Shown: positions 1 to 8,848 of the stretch, piece after piece
Layout: the number at the start of each line of letters is the position of its first letter
Position numbering within the stretch: the first letter of the stretch is position 1
Source of the DNA: Reinekea thalattae
GTDB taxonomy: Bacteria > Pseudomonadota > Gammaproteobacteria > Pseudomonadales > Natronospirillaceae
Direction: 5' to 3'
Assembly: GCF_008041945.1 (NCBI RefSeq)
Contig: NZ_VKAD01000001.1
Location: 1,054,001 to 1,118,000 of the forward strand
DNA: 64,000 bases
The notes under the pieces: model-generated
Databases searched by the model: none
What the model was told of the DNA's origin: nothing
What the model saw: only the letters and a program-made list of their open reading frames with translations
Position numbers and translations under genes: made by a program

Positions 1-399
1 ATTGTTGGCTTTGCAGACCAAGGCCGCGCTGATCGAGTCATCGGTATTGATGCTTCTGGTACCGTTGAGCAAACTCGCTCTCAGGTTCGCCAAATTGTCG
101 ATAATGCTGCTGAATTGGTAGAACTGGGCCGTAAAGTGACTGACGAAGAAATCGTCATCAACCCTGACTACGCCTACCCTGCTTACGGTGTACCAAGCCA
201 TGAAACTAACGAAGCGATTCGTTTAGCGGCTAAAACCGAAGCCATGATGACCGACCCTGTTTACGAAGGTAAGTCGATGCAAGGCATGATCGACCTGATC
301 AAAAAAGGCGACATTCCTGCCGGTTCAAAAGTGCTGTATGTGCATTTGGGTGGCGCACCGGCGTTAAATGGTTACAGCTATACCTACCGTAACGGCTAG
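1..399 (+). CDS. acdS: ACC deaminase / D-cysteine desulfhydrase family, 3' part
   Basis: PLP-dependent enzyme of the tryptophan synthase beta superfamily. ACC deaminase cleaves 1-aminocyclopropane-1-carboxylate to ammonia and 2-oxobutyrate in the cytoplasm. The frame is open from base 1, so the N-terminus and PLP lysine lie outside the window; 132 residues remain. The C-terminus carries [16 protein letters not shown], which holds the Tyr-Glu pair of ACC deaminases, and the ending [11 protein letters not shown], which fits ACC deaminase rather than plain D-cysteine desulfhydrase. A hairpin terminator follows, then an Lrp-type gene in the same direction. Lrp-like AcdR regulators are known partners of acdS, although usually divergent. 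Family assignment is firm; substrate preference for ACC over D-cysteine is likely but unproven from this fragment. Confidence 0.85.
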   Translation: MVGFADQGRADRVIGIDASGTVEQTRSQVRQIVDNAAELVELGRKVTDEEIVINPDYAYPAYGVPSHETNEAIRLAAKTEAMMTDPVYEGKSMQGMIDLIKKGDIPAGSKVLYVHLGGAPALNGYSYTYRNG

Positions 400-419
400 C
401 CAAAGCATCAAAACCCAAG

Positions 420-460
420 AGAAGCTCTCAGTTATAAACACAAAAATGAGAGCTTCTTTC
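420..460 (+). terminator. Hairpin terminator after acdS
   Basis: An 11-bp perfect inverted repeat (AGAAGCTCTCA at 420-430, TGAGAGCTTCT at 447-457) with a 16-nt loop is followed by a short T-rich stretch. It lies 20 bp after the acdS stop codon and would separate acdS from the Lrp-type gene. The loop is long and the T tract short, so strength is uncertain. Confidence 0.55.
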
Positions 461-523
461 ACCCCTCTTTTAGCTTTATCATAGCGACTCTTCTCGCCAC
501 GACAAACGCCTAAAAACTCTGCT

Positions 524-976
524 ATGGATAAAACAGACAAAAAAATCCTAAAACAGCTACAGCAAGATGGCCGTCTCACGAATGCCGAATTGGCTGAGCG
601 CATTAATGTTAGCCCTGCCACTTGCCACCGTAGAACCCAACAGCTGTTTAAAGAGGGCTATATCAAAGATGTTCGCGCTCTGATAAATGCCGAAAAAGTA
701 GAGCGTGGTTCGCTGGTGCTTGTCGGTATTGTGCTCGACCGCTCAACACAACAAAGCTTTGCCGATTTTGAAGCCGCGATAAAGCCACTCAGCTTTATTT
801 TAGATTGCCACCTTGTCGCCGGTGACTTTGATTATTTTTTAAAAATCCGTGTTAAAGACATAGCCGACTTTAACAAATTGCACAGCGACCAATTACTCGC
901 CTTACCGAACGTGCGTCAACTGAGAACTTTTTTTGTCATGAAAGAAGTTCAAGACAACGCACCGTTAGACTTTTAA
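524..976 (+). CDS. Lrp/AsnC family transcriptional regulator
   Basis: DNA-binding regulator of 150 aa, the usual size of the Lrp/AsnC family. Residues about 1-60 form the AsnC-type winged helix with the recognition segment TNAELAERINVSPATCHRR; about 63-140 form the RAM ligand-sensing domain. Proteins of this family assemble as dimers to octamers and respond to amino acids or related small molecules. It sits between acdS and an MFS exporter, all on the plus strand, so it could be an AcdR-type regulator of acdS or of the exporter; this is inference from position. No clear Shine-Dalgarno site precedes the ATG at 524. The gap to the MFS gene is 23 bp, suggesting cotranscription. Confidence 0.88.
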   Translation: MDKTDKKILKQLQQDGRLTNAELAERINVSPATCHRRTQQLFKEGYIKDVRALINAEKVERGSLVLVGIVLDRSTQQSFADFEAAIKPLSFILDCHLVAGDFDYFLKIRVKDIADFNKLHSDQLLALPNVRQLRTFFVMKEVQDNAPLDF

Positions 977-999
977 ACCTGACTAGTGAGATTTTAACA

Positions 1000-2181
1000 G
1001 TGACTACCCAAACCAATACCACACTAAGCCGACCACTGTTGCTTTTAATGGCGGTTGTCGTATCTGCAACCGCGGCAAACCTTTATTACAATCAACCTCT
1101 ATTGCCCTCTATTGGTCTTGCGCTCAATATTAGCGAGCATTATTTAGGCTTCATTCCTTCTGCCACTCAAATTGGTTACGCCGCAGCGATCTTTTTTATT
1201 TCACCGCTAGGCGATCGTTATGAACGAAAAAGCATTATTCGTTACCTTACGGTAATTTTATTTCTTGGCTTGGTAGCAACTTATTTTTCCACCAGTTTAC
1301 TGCCTCTCGTCTTTTTTAGTTTTGTTGTCGGCCTTGGCGCAAACATTACGCAGCAGTTAATTCCGTTGGCTTCGTCATTGGCAACTTCTGAAAACAGAGG
1401 CAAGGTTATTTCAACTATTATGACTGGCTTAACCATCGGAATTTTAATTTCACGTGTTATTAGCGGCAGCATCAGCGAGCATTTTGGCTGGCGATCGGTC
1501 TATCTTTTTGCGGCCGTATTGGCTGCATTTTTTGGTCTACTGTTAATGCGTTACCTGCCTAAAAACAAACCGACCTCGAGCTTACCTTACCCCCAACTGC
1601 TTGGCTCTATGCTAATGCTGTTAAAAAAACATCGCACTCTAAGAGATGCAGCTATCGTCGGTGGGTTGTGGTTTGCTGCTTTTAATGCACTCTGGGCAAC
1701 CTTAGCCATTCATGTCGGTGAATCCCCCTTTCATTACAACGCGCAGCAAGCTGGTTTATTTGGAGTGATTGCCTTAGCCGGCGTCATTGGCGCAAAGGTT
1801 TCTGGCCACTTGGTAGATAAATATGGCTCCGTTCGTTTAATTAGCTTTGGTCTCTTATTGATTTTAACTGGCTTTGTAATATTTGCTCTGTGGCGAGACT
1901 CATTAGCGGGTTTAATTGTAGGTATTATTTTGGTCGACCTCGGCGTGTTTGGCTGCCAAATTCCAAACCAAGTTCGAATATTTTCGATCGACCCTAAAGC
2001 CCAGAGCCGTATCAATGCTATTTACATGCTTTGTTATTACATAGGAGCTGCTGCTGGCTCTGCCATTGGCGTGCATTTTATGGGTATTTCAGGTTGGAGC
2101 GGGCTAAGTTTATTTGGTTTATCTCTGACGCTGATCGCTCTTATATATCATCTGGTGAGAAGCAAACGCCCGATAGCATAA
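1000..2181 (+). CDS. MFS transporter
   Basis: Inner-membrane major facilitator of 393 aa with about 12 hydrophobic segments. Motif A of the family, GDRYERK, is at 71-77 after TM2, and NLYYNQPLL at 27-35 recalls the YnfM/AraJ-like drug or sugar efflux subgroup. The start is GTG at 1000; no in-frame ATG occurs before TM1. It follows the Lrp-type gene by 23 bp and ends before a strong terminator, so the two probably form one unit. An exporter controlled by an Lrp-type regulator often exports an amino acid or derivative, but the substrate cannot be read from sequence. Confidence 0.85.
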   Translation: MTTQTNTTLSRPLLLLMAVVVSATAANLYYNQPLLPSIGLALNISEHYLGFIPSATQIGYAAAIFFISPLGDRYERKSIIRYLTVILFLGLVATYFSTSLLPLVFFSFVVGLGANITQQLIPLASSLATSENRGKVISTIMTGLTIGILISRVISGSISEHFGWRSVYLFAAVLAAFFGLLLMRYLPKNKPTSSLPYPQLLGSMLMLLKKHRTLRDAAIVGGLWFAAFNALWATLAIHVGESPFHYNAQQAGLFGVIALAGVIGAKVSGHLVDKYGSVRLISFGLLLILTGFVIFALWRDSLAGLIVGIILVDLGVFGCQIPNQVRIFSIDPKAQSRINAIYMLCYYIGAAAGSAIGVHFMGISGWSGLSLFGLSLTLIALIYHLVRSKRPIA

Positions 2182-2188
2182 TCAGGCG

Positions 2189-2220
2189 TCTCCCCCTTGA
2201 TTAAGGGGGAGATTTTATTT
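2189..2220 (+). terminator. Intrinsic terminator after MFS gene
   Basis: A 10-bp perfect stem (TCTCCCCCTT at 2189-2198, AAGGGGGAGA at 2203-2212) with a 4-nt loop is followed by TTTTATTT. It starts 8 bp after the MFS stop and lies in the convergent gap with pepN. Confidence 0.85.
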
Positions 2221-2221
2221 A

Positions 2222-4843
2222 TCAGTGAGCTAACGCCTTTTCAACTTTCTCACTCACATCTGGCGAGCGGCCTTGGCTGTCGGCAATCGATTGCAACGCC
2301 TGCTTCATTGCTTCGGCACGTTGACCAGAAAACACTTTCCAGTTTTCTAACGCTGTTACAAATCGTGCCGCGACCTGAGGGTTAATGGCGTCGAGTTGAA
2401 TGATACGCTGCGCGATAAAGTCGTAACCGGAAAAATCTTTTTGATGATACGAGGTAAAGTTATTCATAAAGCCAGCCAACACTGAACGTACTTTATTCGG
2501 GTTGGTGATATCGAAAGCTTCGTGTTGCATCAAGGCTTTAATGGTGTCGATTGTCACGCCTTTAGCACTGGCTTGCAGTAACAACCAGGTTTCAACCATT
2601 TGCGTATCTTCGTGCCAACGCTGATAAAAATCATCCAGCAGATCACTCACTAACGCATCGCTACCATTATCCAACACGGCTTTTAAGCCATTTAAACGAT
2701 CTGTCTGGTTATTGGCTTGCTGATACAGCGCCTTGGCAAAATCTAACGCCGCGGCGTCGCCGGTCTCGGCCCAATAACTCAACGTCAAGGCTTGTAACTC
2801 TCTTCGACCTGCTTGCTCGGCGTTAAACTGATAAGCCTGTTCACTTTGCAGCGACAGAGTTAACTCGGCCCATTCGGCTTTAAAGCTGTTAGCAATGCTT
2901 TGCTTCATTGCTTGGCGCGCGGCAACGAGCGCATCGGCATCAACCTTTTGTTGCAGGCTATCGACCAACAACTGGTAAGACGGCAAGGCTAACATTAAAG
3001 ATTTAATCGCTGGCGATAACGCATTATCGGCGAGACTCGCACGAACAACATCCAACACCAAGCTTGGTGTTTGGTTATCGCCGTTTTTGATCATCGCAAT
3101 CAGAGTATCGAGATAAATTTTTTGTACCGCATCAAAACGGTTATAGGCGTTTTTATCTTTGCTGGCGAGCAACAATAGTTCGGCTTCGGATAATTCAAAC
3201 TCAACACGAACTGGCGCTGAAAAATCGCGGAATAAACTTGCATATGGCTGCTCGGATACGCCACTAAAGGTGACAGTGGTTTGCGCTTCGGTCAGCGTTA
3301 ATACTTGCGTTTGTTGGTTAAAGTCAGCATCGCAATCAATCGCCAACTCGTCACCCTGAGCGTTGAGTAATGCCATTTTAACCGGAATAACCATAGGCAA
3401 TTTTTCACTTTGCCCCGGTGTTGGTTTTTGGCTTTGCGAGAAGCTTAACTGATACTGCTGTTGTTCGGCATCGTAATGCTGACTAACCACAACCGTCGGC
3501 GTACCGGCTTGAGTGTACCAACGCTTAAACTGCGTAAAGTCGTAACCGCTCACCTCTTGCATGCAGGCAACAAAATCATCGGTCGTGGCGGCACAACCAT
3601 CGAAACGTTCAAAGTAAAGATCGCTGCCTTTACGGAATAAGTCTTCACCGATCAGGGTGTTGATCATACCAACCACTTCTGCGCCTTTTTCGTAAATGGT
3701 GACGGTATAGAAGTTATTAATCTCTTGGTATTCTTGCGGCTTAACCGGGTGCGCATTCGGGCCAGAGTCTTCTGGGAACTGAACCGTTTTTAAAAAGCGA
3801 GCATCTTTAATGCGTTTTACGGTGGCGTCGTGCATATCCGAGGTAAAGTGTGCATCGCGGTAAACGGTAAAACCTTCTTTAAGCGATAGCTGGAACCAGT
3901 CGCGGCAGGTAACGCGGTTGCCGCTCCAGTTATGAAAATATTCATGCGCTACAATCGCTTCGATGCGTTCAAAACGATCGTCTGACGATGTCTCTTGGTT
4001 CGCCAACACAGCTGCACTGTTAAAAATATTTAGGCCTTTGTTTTCCATGGCGCCCATATTGAAAAAGTCGCTAGCGACAATCATAAAAATATCTAAATCG
4101 TATTCACGGCCATAACGCTTTTCGTCCCATTTCATTGAACGCTTGAGTGAGTCGAGAGCAAAATCAGTTTTATGGGCGTTGCGTGGTTCGGCAAAAATAC
4201 GCAGCGATATTTCGCGCCCAGAGCAGGTAGTAAAGCTGTCGTCCTTACGTACCAAATCACCGGCAACGGCAGCAAATAGATAAGCGGGTTTTACAAACGG
4301 ATCTTGCCAAGTCGCAAAGTGGCGGCCATTTTCTAGCTCGCCTTCATCGATAGGATTACCATTTGCTAACAGAGTTGGAAAAGAGGCTTTATCGGCTTCG
4401 ATACGCGTAGTGAATGTTGCCATGACATCGGGACGGTCTAGATAAAAAGTAATTTTTCGAAAGCCTTCAGCCTCGCACTGAGTACAATACATGCTGCCGG
4501 ATTTATACAGACCTTCGAGTGAAGTATTGTTTTCTGGATCGATACGAGTCACGGCTTTAAAAATAAACTCTTCGGCAACTGGCTGCACGGTGAGTTTATC
4601 GTCGCTGTATTGATACTGACTAATTTCGGTGTCGTCAAAATGCAGCTGCTTAATCGTTTGCTCAACGCCGTCTAACACCAATGTTGGTAAGCCATCAACG
4701 CGGGCGTTTTTTACCATGGTCAGTTCAGAGCTAACTTCGGTGTAGCCATCAAATATACGGATGACCAACTGAGTATTTTTAATCCAATAGTCCGGCTCTT
4801 TGTACTCTGCTAAACGAATAATACGGGCGCTGCTTTCTTTCAT
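2222..4843 (-). CDS. pepN: Aminopeptidase N (alanyl aminopeptidase, M1 family)
   Basis: Zinc metallopeptidase that removes N-terminal residues from peptides in the cytoplasm; it is the main aminopeptidase in many gammaproteobacteria. The 873-aa length matches E. coli PepN (870 aa). The substrate-anchoring GAMEN motif is at 264-268, and the zinc site HEYFH at 300-304 is followed by the third ligand Glu at 323, the exact HExxH-x18-E spacing of M1 enzymes. The C-terminal half is the helical DUF3458-type region. The ATG at 4843 is preceded by GGAAG. It lies 36 bp after the DUF2797 gene and is the last gene of the nadK-yeaC-DUF2797-pepN run. Confidence 0.97.
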   Translation of the reverse strand: MKESSARIIRLAEYKEPDYWIKNTQLVIRIFDGYTEVSSELTMVKNARVDGLPTLVLDGVEQTIKQLHFDDTEISQYQYSDDKLTVQPVAEEFIFKAVTRIDPENNTSLEGLYKSGSMYCTQCEAEGFRKITFYLDRPDVMATFTTRIEADKASFPTLLANGNPIDEGELENGRHFATWQDPFVKPAYLFAAVAGDLVRKDDSFTTCSGREISLRIFAEPRNAHKTDFALDSLKRSMKWDEKRYGREYDLDIFMIVASDFFNMGAMENKGLNIFNSAAVLANQETSSDDRFERIEAIVAHEYFHNWSGNRVTCRDWFQLSLKEGFTVYRDAHFTSDMHDATVKRIKDARFLKTVQFPEDSGPNAHPVKPQEYQEINNFYTVTIYEKGAEVVGMINTLIGEDLFRKGSDLYFERFDGCAATTDDFVACMQEVSGYDFTQFKRWYTQAGTPTVVVSQHYDAEQQQYQLSFSQSQKPTPGQSEKLPMVIPVKMALLNAQGDELAIDCDADFNQQTQVLTLTEAQTTVTFSGVSEQPYASLFRDFSAPVRVEFELSEAELLLLASKDKNAYNRFDAVQKIYLDTLIAMIKNGDNQTPSLVLDVVRASLADNALSPAIKSLMLALPSYQLLVDSLQQKVDADALVAARQAMKQSIANSFKAEWAELTLSLQSEQAYQFNAEQAGRRELQALTLSYWAETGDAAALDFAKALYQQANNQTDRLNGLKAVLDNGSDALVSDLLDDFYQRWHEDTQMVETWLLLQASAKGVTIDTIKALMQHEAFDITNPNKVRSVLAGFMNNFTSYHQKDFSGYDFIAQRIIQLDAINPQVAARFVTALENWKVFSGQRAEAMKQALQSIADSQGRSPDVSEKVEKALAH

Positions 4844-4879
4844 GTCGCTTCCAATCGATAAAATAAAATTTAAAAAATC

Positions 4880-5815
4880 TTAAGAAAAGTTGACGCTGTA
4901 GCCGCCAAAACGGCGAATATTAATTACGCCACTGTCTAAAATAAGGTACTGGCCTTTAATACCCATAAGCTTACCTTCAACGACATCGGTCTTATCAAGG
5001 TTAAAGCTCTTCACCTTTTCTGGATACTGCTGCACGGGGAATTCAAATTCATAGGCTTCGCCATTAGTAAGTAGCTGCACCGCCACCAAGCCGTGCTCGG
5101 CAATTAAGGCATCTAATTGCGGCTTGGCTAACTCAAATAAACGATCTCTCTCAGAAGCCATATCAAGTACCGTTGGCGCGCCTTTTAACATGGCTTGCCA
5201 ATGGGTTTTATCAGCTACATGCTCTTTAAATGCGACCTCTAACAAGCCTGCTAATTGGCGAGTGGTGACGCGCGCAATGGCGATGGCTTGGGTGGCTCCC
5301 TGATCGATCCAGCGGGTTGGAATTTGGCCACCACGAGTAATGCCTACTTTTATGGCGCTGGAATTAGACAGATAGACATAGTGCGACTGCATGCAGTTAC
5401 GCTCGCCCCATTCTGGCTCGCGGCAAGTACCTTCATGGTAGTGGCACTGTTCGGGTGACATGATGCAGCTGTCGTTTTGCGCCAAGGAAGTAAAATGCTT
5501 ATAACAAAAACCCTGACCAAAACTTTTATTGGTGCGTTCACCACAATGCAAACAATGAATCTCGCCCTGATACTCAAGGCGAATATTTTTGCCAATGTAA
5601 GGGTTTAACGGCACATGAAATTCGCCGACCGGCAAAAAGTAGTCAACCGGCTTACCCTTGTTCGCTCGCGTAATCATTTTACGTAATGTACCGCTGACAA
5701 CCTCAGGAAGTTCATCACTCTCATTTGATTGCGCACTTGAGCTTTGCTCTTGGTTTTTTGTTTCTTCGCTCGCTGCTTCTTCGTTGAGCGAGTCAAATAA
5801 ATCTGGCGTGATCAC
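4880..5815 (-). CDS. DUF2797 family protein
   Basis: A 311-aa protein of the DUF2797 family, function not established. After a low-complexity acidic N-terminus (1-38) come cysteines at 88, 91, 104, 117, 124, 131 and 141 in CxxC-type spacing, likely binding zinc. The following segment YVYLSNSSAIKVGITR (146-161) resembles the start of a GIY-YIG nuclease fold, with a VGITR turn, so a nucleic-acid role is possible; that is inference. The start is GTG at 5815, overlapping the yeaC stop in GTGA, which indicates translational coupling. Confidence 0.8.
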   Translation of the reverse strand: MITPDLFDSLNEEAASEETKNQEQSSSAQSNESDELPEVVSGTLRKMITRANKGKPVDYFLPVGEFHVPLNPYIGKNIRLEYQGEIHCLHCGERTNKSFGQGFCYKHFTSLAQNDSCIMSPEQCHYHEGTCREPEWGERNCMQSHYVYLSNSSAIKVGITRGGQIPTRWIDQGATQAIAIARVTTRQLAGLLEVAFKEHVADKTHWQAMLKGAPTVLDMASERDRLFELAKPQLDALIAEHGLVAVQLLTNGEAYEFEFPVQQYPEKVKSFNLDKTDVVEGKLMGIKGQYLILDSGVINIRRFGGYSVNFS

Positions 5816-6078
5816 TCTTCACCTCCAGTGGGTAAATTGATGGAGTCAATGGTGTCGACCTCATTGGCAGGGCCGCAGCTGTTGCTAGGCAAATAGCCAG
5901 TGCGTTGCTCTACCGGAATCTGTTGCGCGATCTCGTATTTCAATATCGCTTCCAAGCATAAGGCTTTTTGTTCTTTGCTCAGCTCGCCGCCGGTCGGCCA
6001 TCGACCTAATTCAACAGACTCTTTTAAACGCTGATAAATATCCGCTGTCATGTTGCTGGCTAATTCATCAAAGTTCAT
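5812..6078 (-). CDS. yeaC: YeaC/DUF1315 family protein
   Basis: Small 88-aa cytoplasmic protein of the DUF1315 (YeaC) family, found widely in gammaproteobacteria with no assigned function. The core runs from NMTADIYQRLK to the segment around EAILKYE and the ending of the conserved part, EQRTGYLP. The start overlaps the nadK stop by four bases (ATGA) and its stop overlaps the next start (GTGA), so three genes are tightly coupled. It is probably expressed at a level set by nadK translation. Confidence 0.85.
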   Translation of the reverse strand: MNFDELASNMTADIYQRLKESVELGRWPTGGELSKEQKALCLEAILKYEIAQQIPVEQRTGYLPSNSCGPANEVDTIDSINLPTGGEE

Positions 6079-6995
6079 TGTTCCGAGCCTCCATCATTAA
6101 CCTCTAACCGATTACTCCAGCCGAGTTTGGTGCGACAAATTTCAAAATAGTTATAACCTTCTAAATGAATAAGGTTCAGCGTGTGTGGGTACTTACGCAC
6201 GATCAATTCATCGCCATGTTGTAGCTCAACCAATGCCTGAGCATCGAAACTCAAGTGCGGCGGTAAATCGTTTTCGTAGCCCACTTTAATGCACAATTCC
6301 GACTCGGCAGAAACCATCAGCGGTCGGTTGGTTAAACTGTGCGGACACATTGGCACCAACACCATGGCATTCATACTTGGGTGAACCAACGGCCCGCCAG
6401 CACTTAACGCATAAGCCGTTGAGCCGGTCGGTGTAGAAATAATAAGTCCGTCAGAGCGCTGGCTATAAACAAACTGGCCATCAACATTTAGATCGAACTC
6501 GATCATGCGAATCGATTGTCCAGAATGTAAAACCACATCATTAAAAGCACAGTTTTCGGCAACCACATTACCGTCACGAATCACCTGCGCTTGCAGCAAA
6601 AAGCGTTGCTCTAACTTGAAATCACCCTGAATGACTTCACTGACGCGCTGTTCCATTTCTTGCGGCATGATGTCGGTTAAAAAGCCCAGCCGACCGCGGT
6701 TAATGCCGACCATTGGAACATCGTATTGTGCCAGCGCTCTTGCTGCGCCTAAAAAGGTGCCATCACCGCCAATCACAATAATCAGATCAGCCCATTGGCC
6801 AATGCCATCTCGGTCTTTGCCATTACATTGCAGCTCTGGCATGGCCTCTAATAAGCACTGTTCAACACAGTATTCTTTGTCTAATTGTTGCAATAGCAGA
6901 GTCAATCGCTGCACCGATAGCAATACGCTGCGACTGTTGAGACGACCAACAATCCCCACACGTCGAAAGCTACTGGCTAGGGTTTTCGTTTTCAT
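6075..6995 (-). CDS. nadK: NAD kinase
   Basis: Phosphorylates NAD to NADP in the cytoplasm. The 306-aa protein has the family signature GGDGT at 76-80, NRGRLGFLTD at 99-108, the FND motif at 151-153 that recognises NAD, and the glycine-rich TPTGSTAYALSAGGP at 188-202. E. coli NadK is 292 aa, so the length is normal. It is the first gene of a minus-strand unit with yeaC, DUF2797 and pepN; the ATGA overlap with yeaC supports coupling. Confidence 0.97.
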   Translation of the reverse strand: MKTKTLASSFRRVGIVGRLNSRSVLLSVQRLTLLLQQLDKEYCVEQCLLEAMPELQCNGKDRDGIGQWADLIIVIGGDGTFLGAARALAQYDVPMVGINRGRLGFLTDIMPQEMEQRVSEVIQGDFKLEQRFLLQAQVIRDGNVVAENCAFNDVVLHSGQSIRMIEFDLNVDGQFVYSQRSDGLIISTPTGSTAYALSAGGPLVHPSMNAMVLVPMCPHSLTNRPLMVSAESELCIKVGYENDLPPHLSFDAQALVELQHGDELIVRKYPHTLNLIHLEGYNYFEICRTKLGWSNRLEVNDGGSEQ

Positions 6996-7086
6996 TCTAA
7001 GGCCTGTATTGAATAAGGTTTATAGCATATCAAAGCGGCAAGGATTATCGCATCCACCAGCCGCCACGTGTCGATTCACGCTTTGC

Positions 7087-7581
7087 TTAAAAAGGCAGTT
7101 CGTAGGTAAAGGACACCAACTCAGTGCCGGGATTAACCTCGGTCACTGAGGCATTTGAAAGGTGCGAAAAATGCAGACCGATTCGGGTGTCATCGGCAAA
7201 ATTCCATAGCAGCCCTGCGCTGGTTCGCAGTTCAAACCAGTGACCGAGATCGGTGTCACTGCCATCGCCATAAAAATAAACACCCGGCCCAAAAGCAAAG
7301 TGCACCGCTAAGCCAGTATCGCTGTTGGTAAACTTCGAGGTACGAGAAAGCCCTGTATATAAATAGTGTGATGAGGCTCGAGTGCGTAAAACGCCAGCAA
7401 ATGGCTGAAATTGATAACGCGTTAAACCTTGTGAAAACTGGTACTCAAGGCCGTATTGGCTATCTTGGTTTGGTTTGCCAACATCGACCGTACCAATAAA
7501 CACCTTACCAAAGGCCGGGGTTTCCGCCTGAAGCAGGCCACATAGCCCTAGGCTAACTAACATTAACGTGAACTTTTTCAT
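7087..7581 (-). CDS. PagL-like lipid A 3-O-deacylase (acyloxyacyl hydrolase)
   Basis: Outer-membrane beta-barrel enzyme that removes the 3-O acyl chain from lipid A, altering endotoxin and membrane properties. The protein is 164 aa: signal peptide about 1-19 (ends LLQA), then alternating beta-barrel strands. Near the C-terminus it has His140, Ser142 and Glu154, with the same H-x-S and S-to-E spacing (12) as the catalytic triad of Pseudomonas aeruginosa PagL (H149, S151, E163). The final residue is Phe, typical of outer-membrane barrels. I chose the ATG at 7581 over an upstream start because it has GAGGTG ahead of it and begins the signal peptide. It appears monocistronic. Confidence 0.8.
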   Translation of the reverse strand: MKKFTLMLVSLGLCGLLQAETPAFGKVFIGTVDVGKPNQDSQYGLEYQFSQGLTRYQFQPFAGVLRTRASSHYLYTGLSRTSKFTNSDTGLAVHFAFGPGVYFYGDGSDTDLGHWFELRTSAGLLWNFADDTRIGLHFSHLSNASVTEVNPGTELVSFTYELPF

Positions 7582-7954
7582 TAACACCTCAAAAACGGGC
7601 CCATAAAAGTTGATGCAGGAGCATGACCTACGGATTATAAACAGAATATGCACTAACAGACTAATTACCAATAAGCTTAACCGCATAGACAGATTAAAAT
7701 ACAGTCATCTAATGTCCATATCTTGCCGCCATACTGGTGGCATCGTCGCCTGCGAGCCAGACCCGACAGCAACATAAAGAGTTTGGCCGCTGGCTGAGCT
7801 GGGTCACTATTTCAGCCAGCATCGGCTTAGGCAAGCCGCTATACTGCTTGGCTATGCCAAAAAACTGAATTCACAAACGTCAACACCGGTGTCACTCTAA
7901 ATTCCATAGCCAGCTATTCCGCTGCAAGCCGAAAACAAAAGGAGGACAACACTC
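7582..7954. other. Gap between pagL-like gene and yeaD
   Basis: A 373-bp stretch holding the divergent control regions of two genes. From about 7712 to 7868 the plus strand has one open frame of about 50 codons without an ATG start (one possible GTG), which I do not recognise and cannot call a gene. No clear terminator or repeat is present. The Shine-Dalgarno AAAGGAGG at 7938-7945 belongs to yeaD. Confidence 0.4.
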
Positions 7955-8848
7955 ATGACCAATAATCAGCCACAACATAATGACCACCAACTGTCACAAC
8001 ATGTTGCTCTAAGTACTATTAATGAACTGCCAGTACTAAAAATACAAAACCAACAGGCCTCCGCCTGCATTGCTATTCAGGGCGCGCACCTTATTGAATA
8101 TACGCCCACCAACAAGGCCAACGTACTGTTCGTTTCGAATGAAGAGCCCTACATTAAAGGTAAAGCGATTCGTGGCGGCATTCCCATTTGCTGGCCTTGG
8201 TTTGGCGCACACGAGACACTTAGTGATGTTCCGGCTCATGGCTTTGTGCGAGATAAAGACTGGCAATATGAGATTGTCAGTGACAGCTTGGAACGTACCG
8301 ACATACGCTTCAGTTTTACCACCGAAGGCGAACAGGCAGGCTTTGCTTACCCTGCGCGCTGCGAATTATTAGTGAGCATTGGCGAAACTCTCCTAATGAG
8401 CCTGACCACTCACAACACCGGCGACAAACCCTTTGAGATTAGCCAAGCCTTACACAGCTACTTTCAGTGTGCAGACATTCAGGATGTGCGCATTAAAGGT
8501 TTAAAAAACAGCCAGTTTCTTGATCAACTCAGCGACTCGGTTTACGAACTTAAAAAGAGCTTTAAGTTTGAGCAGGAAGTCGATGGCATTGTACTGGATC
8601 GTGGCCAGCCGGTTGAGCTGAAAGGCCTCGGCCAGTCAACGGTGACTCTGATACGCGAAGGCAGCAACTCATTGGTGCTTTGGAACCCATGGATCGAAAA
8701 GTCAAAACGACTCAGCAGTTTTGATGCTCTGGACTATTTGCGCATGGTTTGCGTCGAAGTCACCAATACATCAGAAGACAGCCGACTTGTAAAACCTGGC
8801 AAATCTCATACTCTGTTTATGGAGATCGTTACAGAGCCAAACGCCTAA
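7955..8848 (+). CDS. yeaD: D-hexose-6-phosphate mutarotase (YeaD family)
   Basis: Cytoplasmic aldose-1-epimerase-type enzyme that interconverts the alpha and beta anomers of glucose-6-phosphate and related sugar phosphates. The 297-aa protein has the family hallmark GGIPICWPWFG at 74-84 and the following HGF at 95-97, which are in the active-site region of the galactose mutarotase fold. A near-perfect Shine-Dalgarno AAAGGAGG lies 9 bp before the ATG. The stop codon overlaps the start of the downstream J-domain gene (TAATG), so the two are translated together. Confidence 0.93.
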   Translation: MTNNQPQHNDHQLSQHVALSTINELPVLKIQNQQASACIAIQGAHLIEYTPTNKANVLFVSNEEPYIKGKAIRGGIPICWPWFGAHETLSDVPAHGFVRDKDWQYEIVSDSLERTDIRFSFTTEGEQAGFAYPARCELLVSIGETLLMSLTTHNTGDKPFEISQALHSYFQCADIQDVRIKGLKNSQFLDQLSDSVYELKKSFKFEQEVDGIVLDRGQPVELKGLGQSTVTLIREGSNSLVLWNPWIEKSKRLSSFDALDYLRMVCVEVTNTSEDSRLVKPGKSHTLFMEIVTEPNA

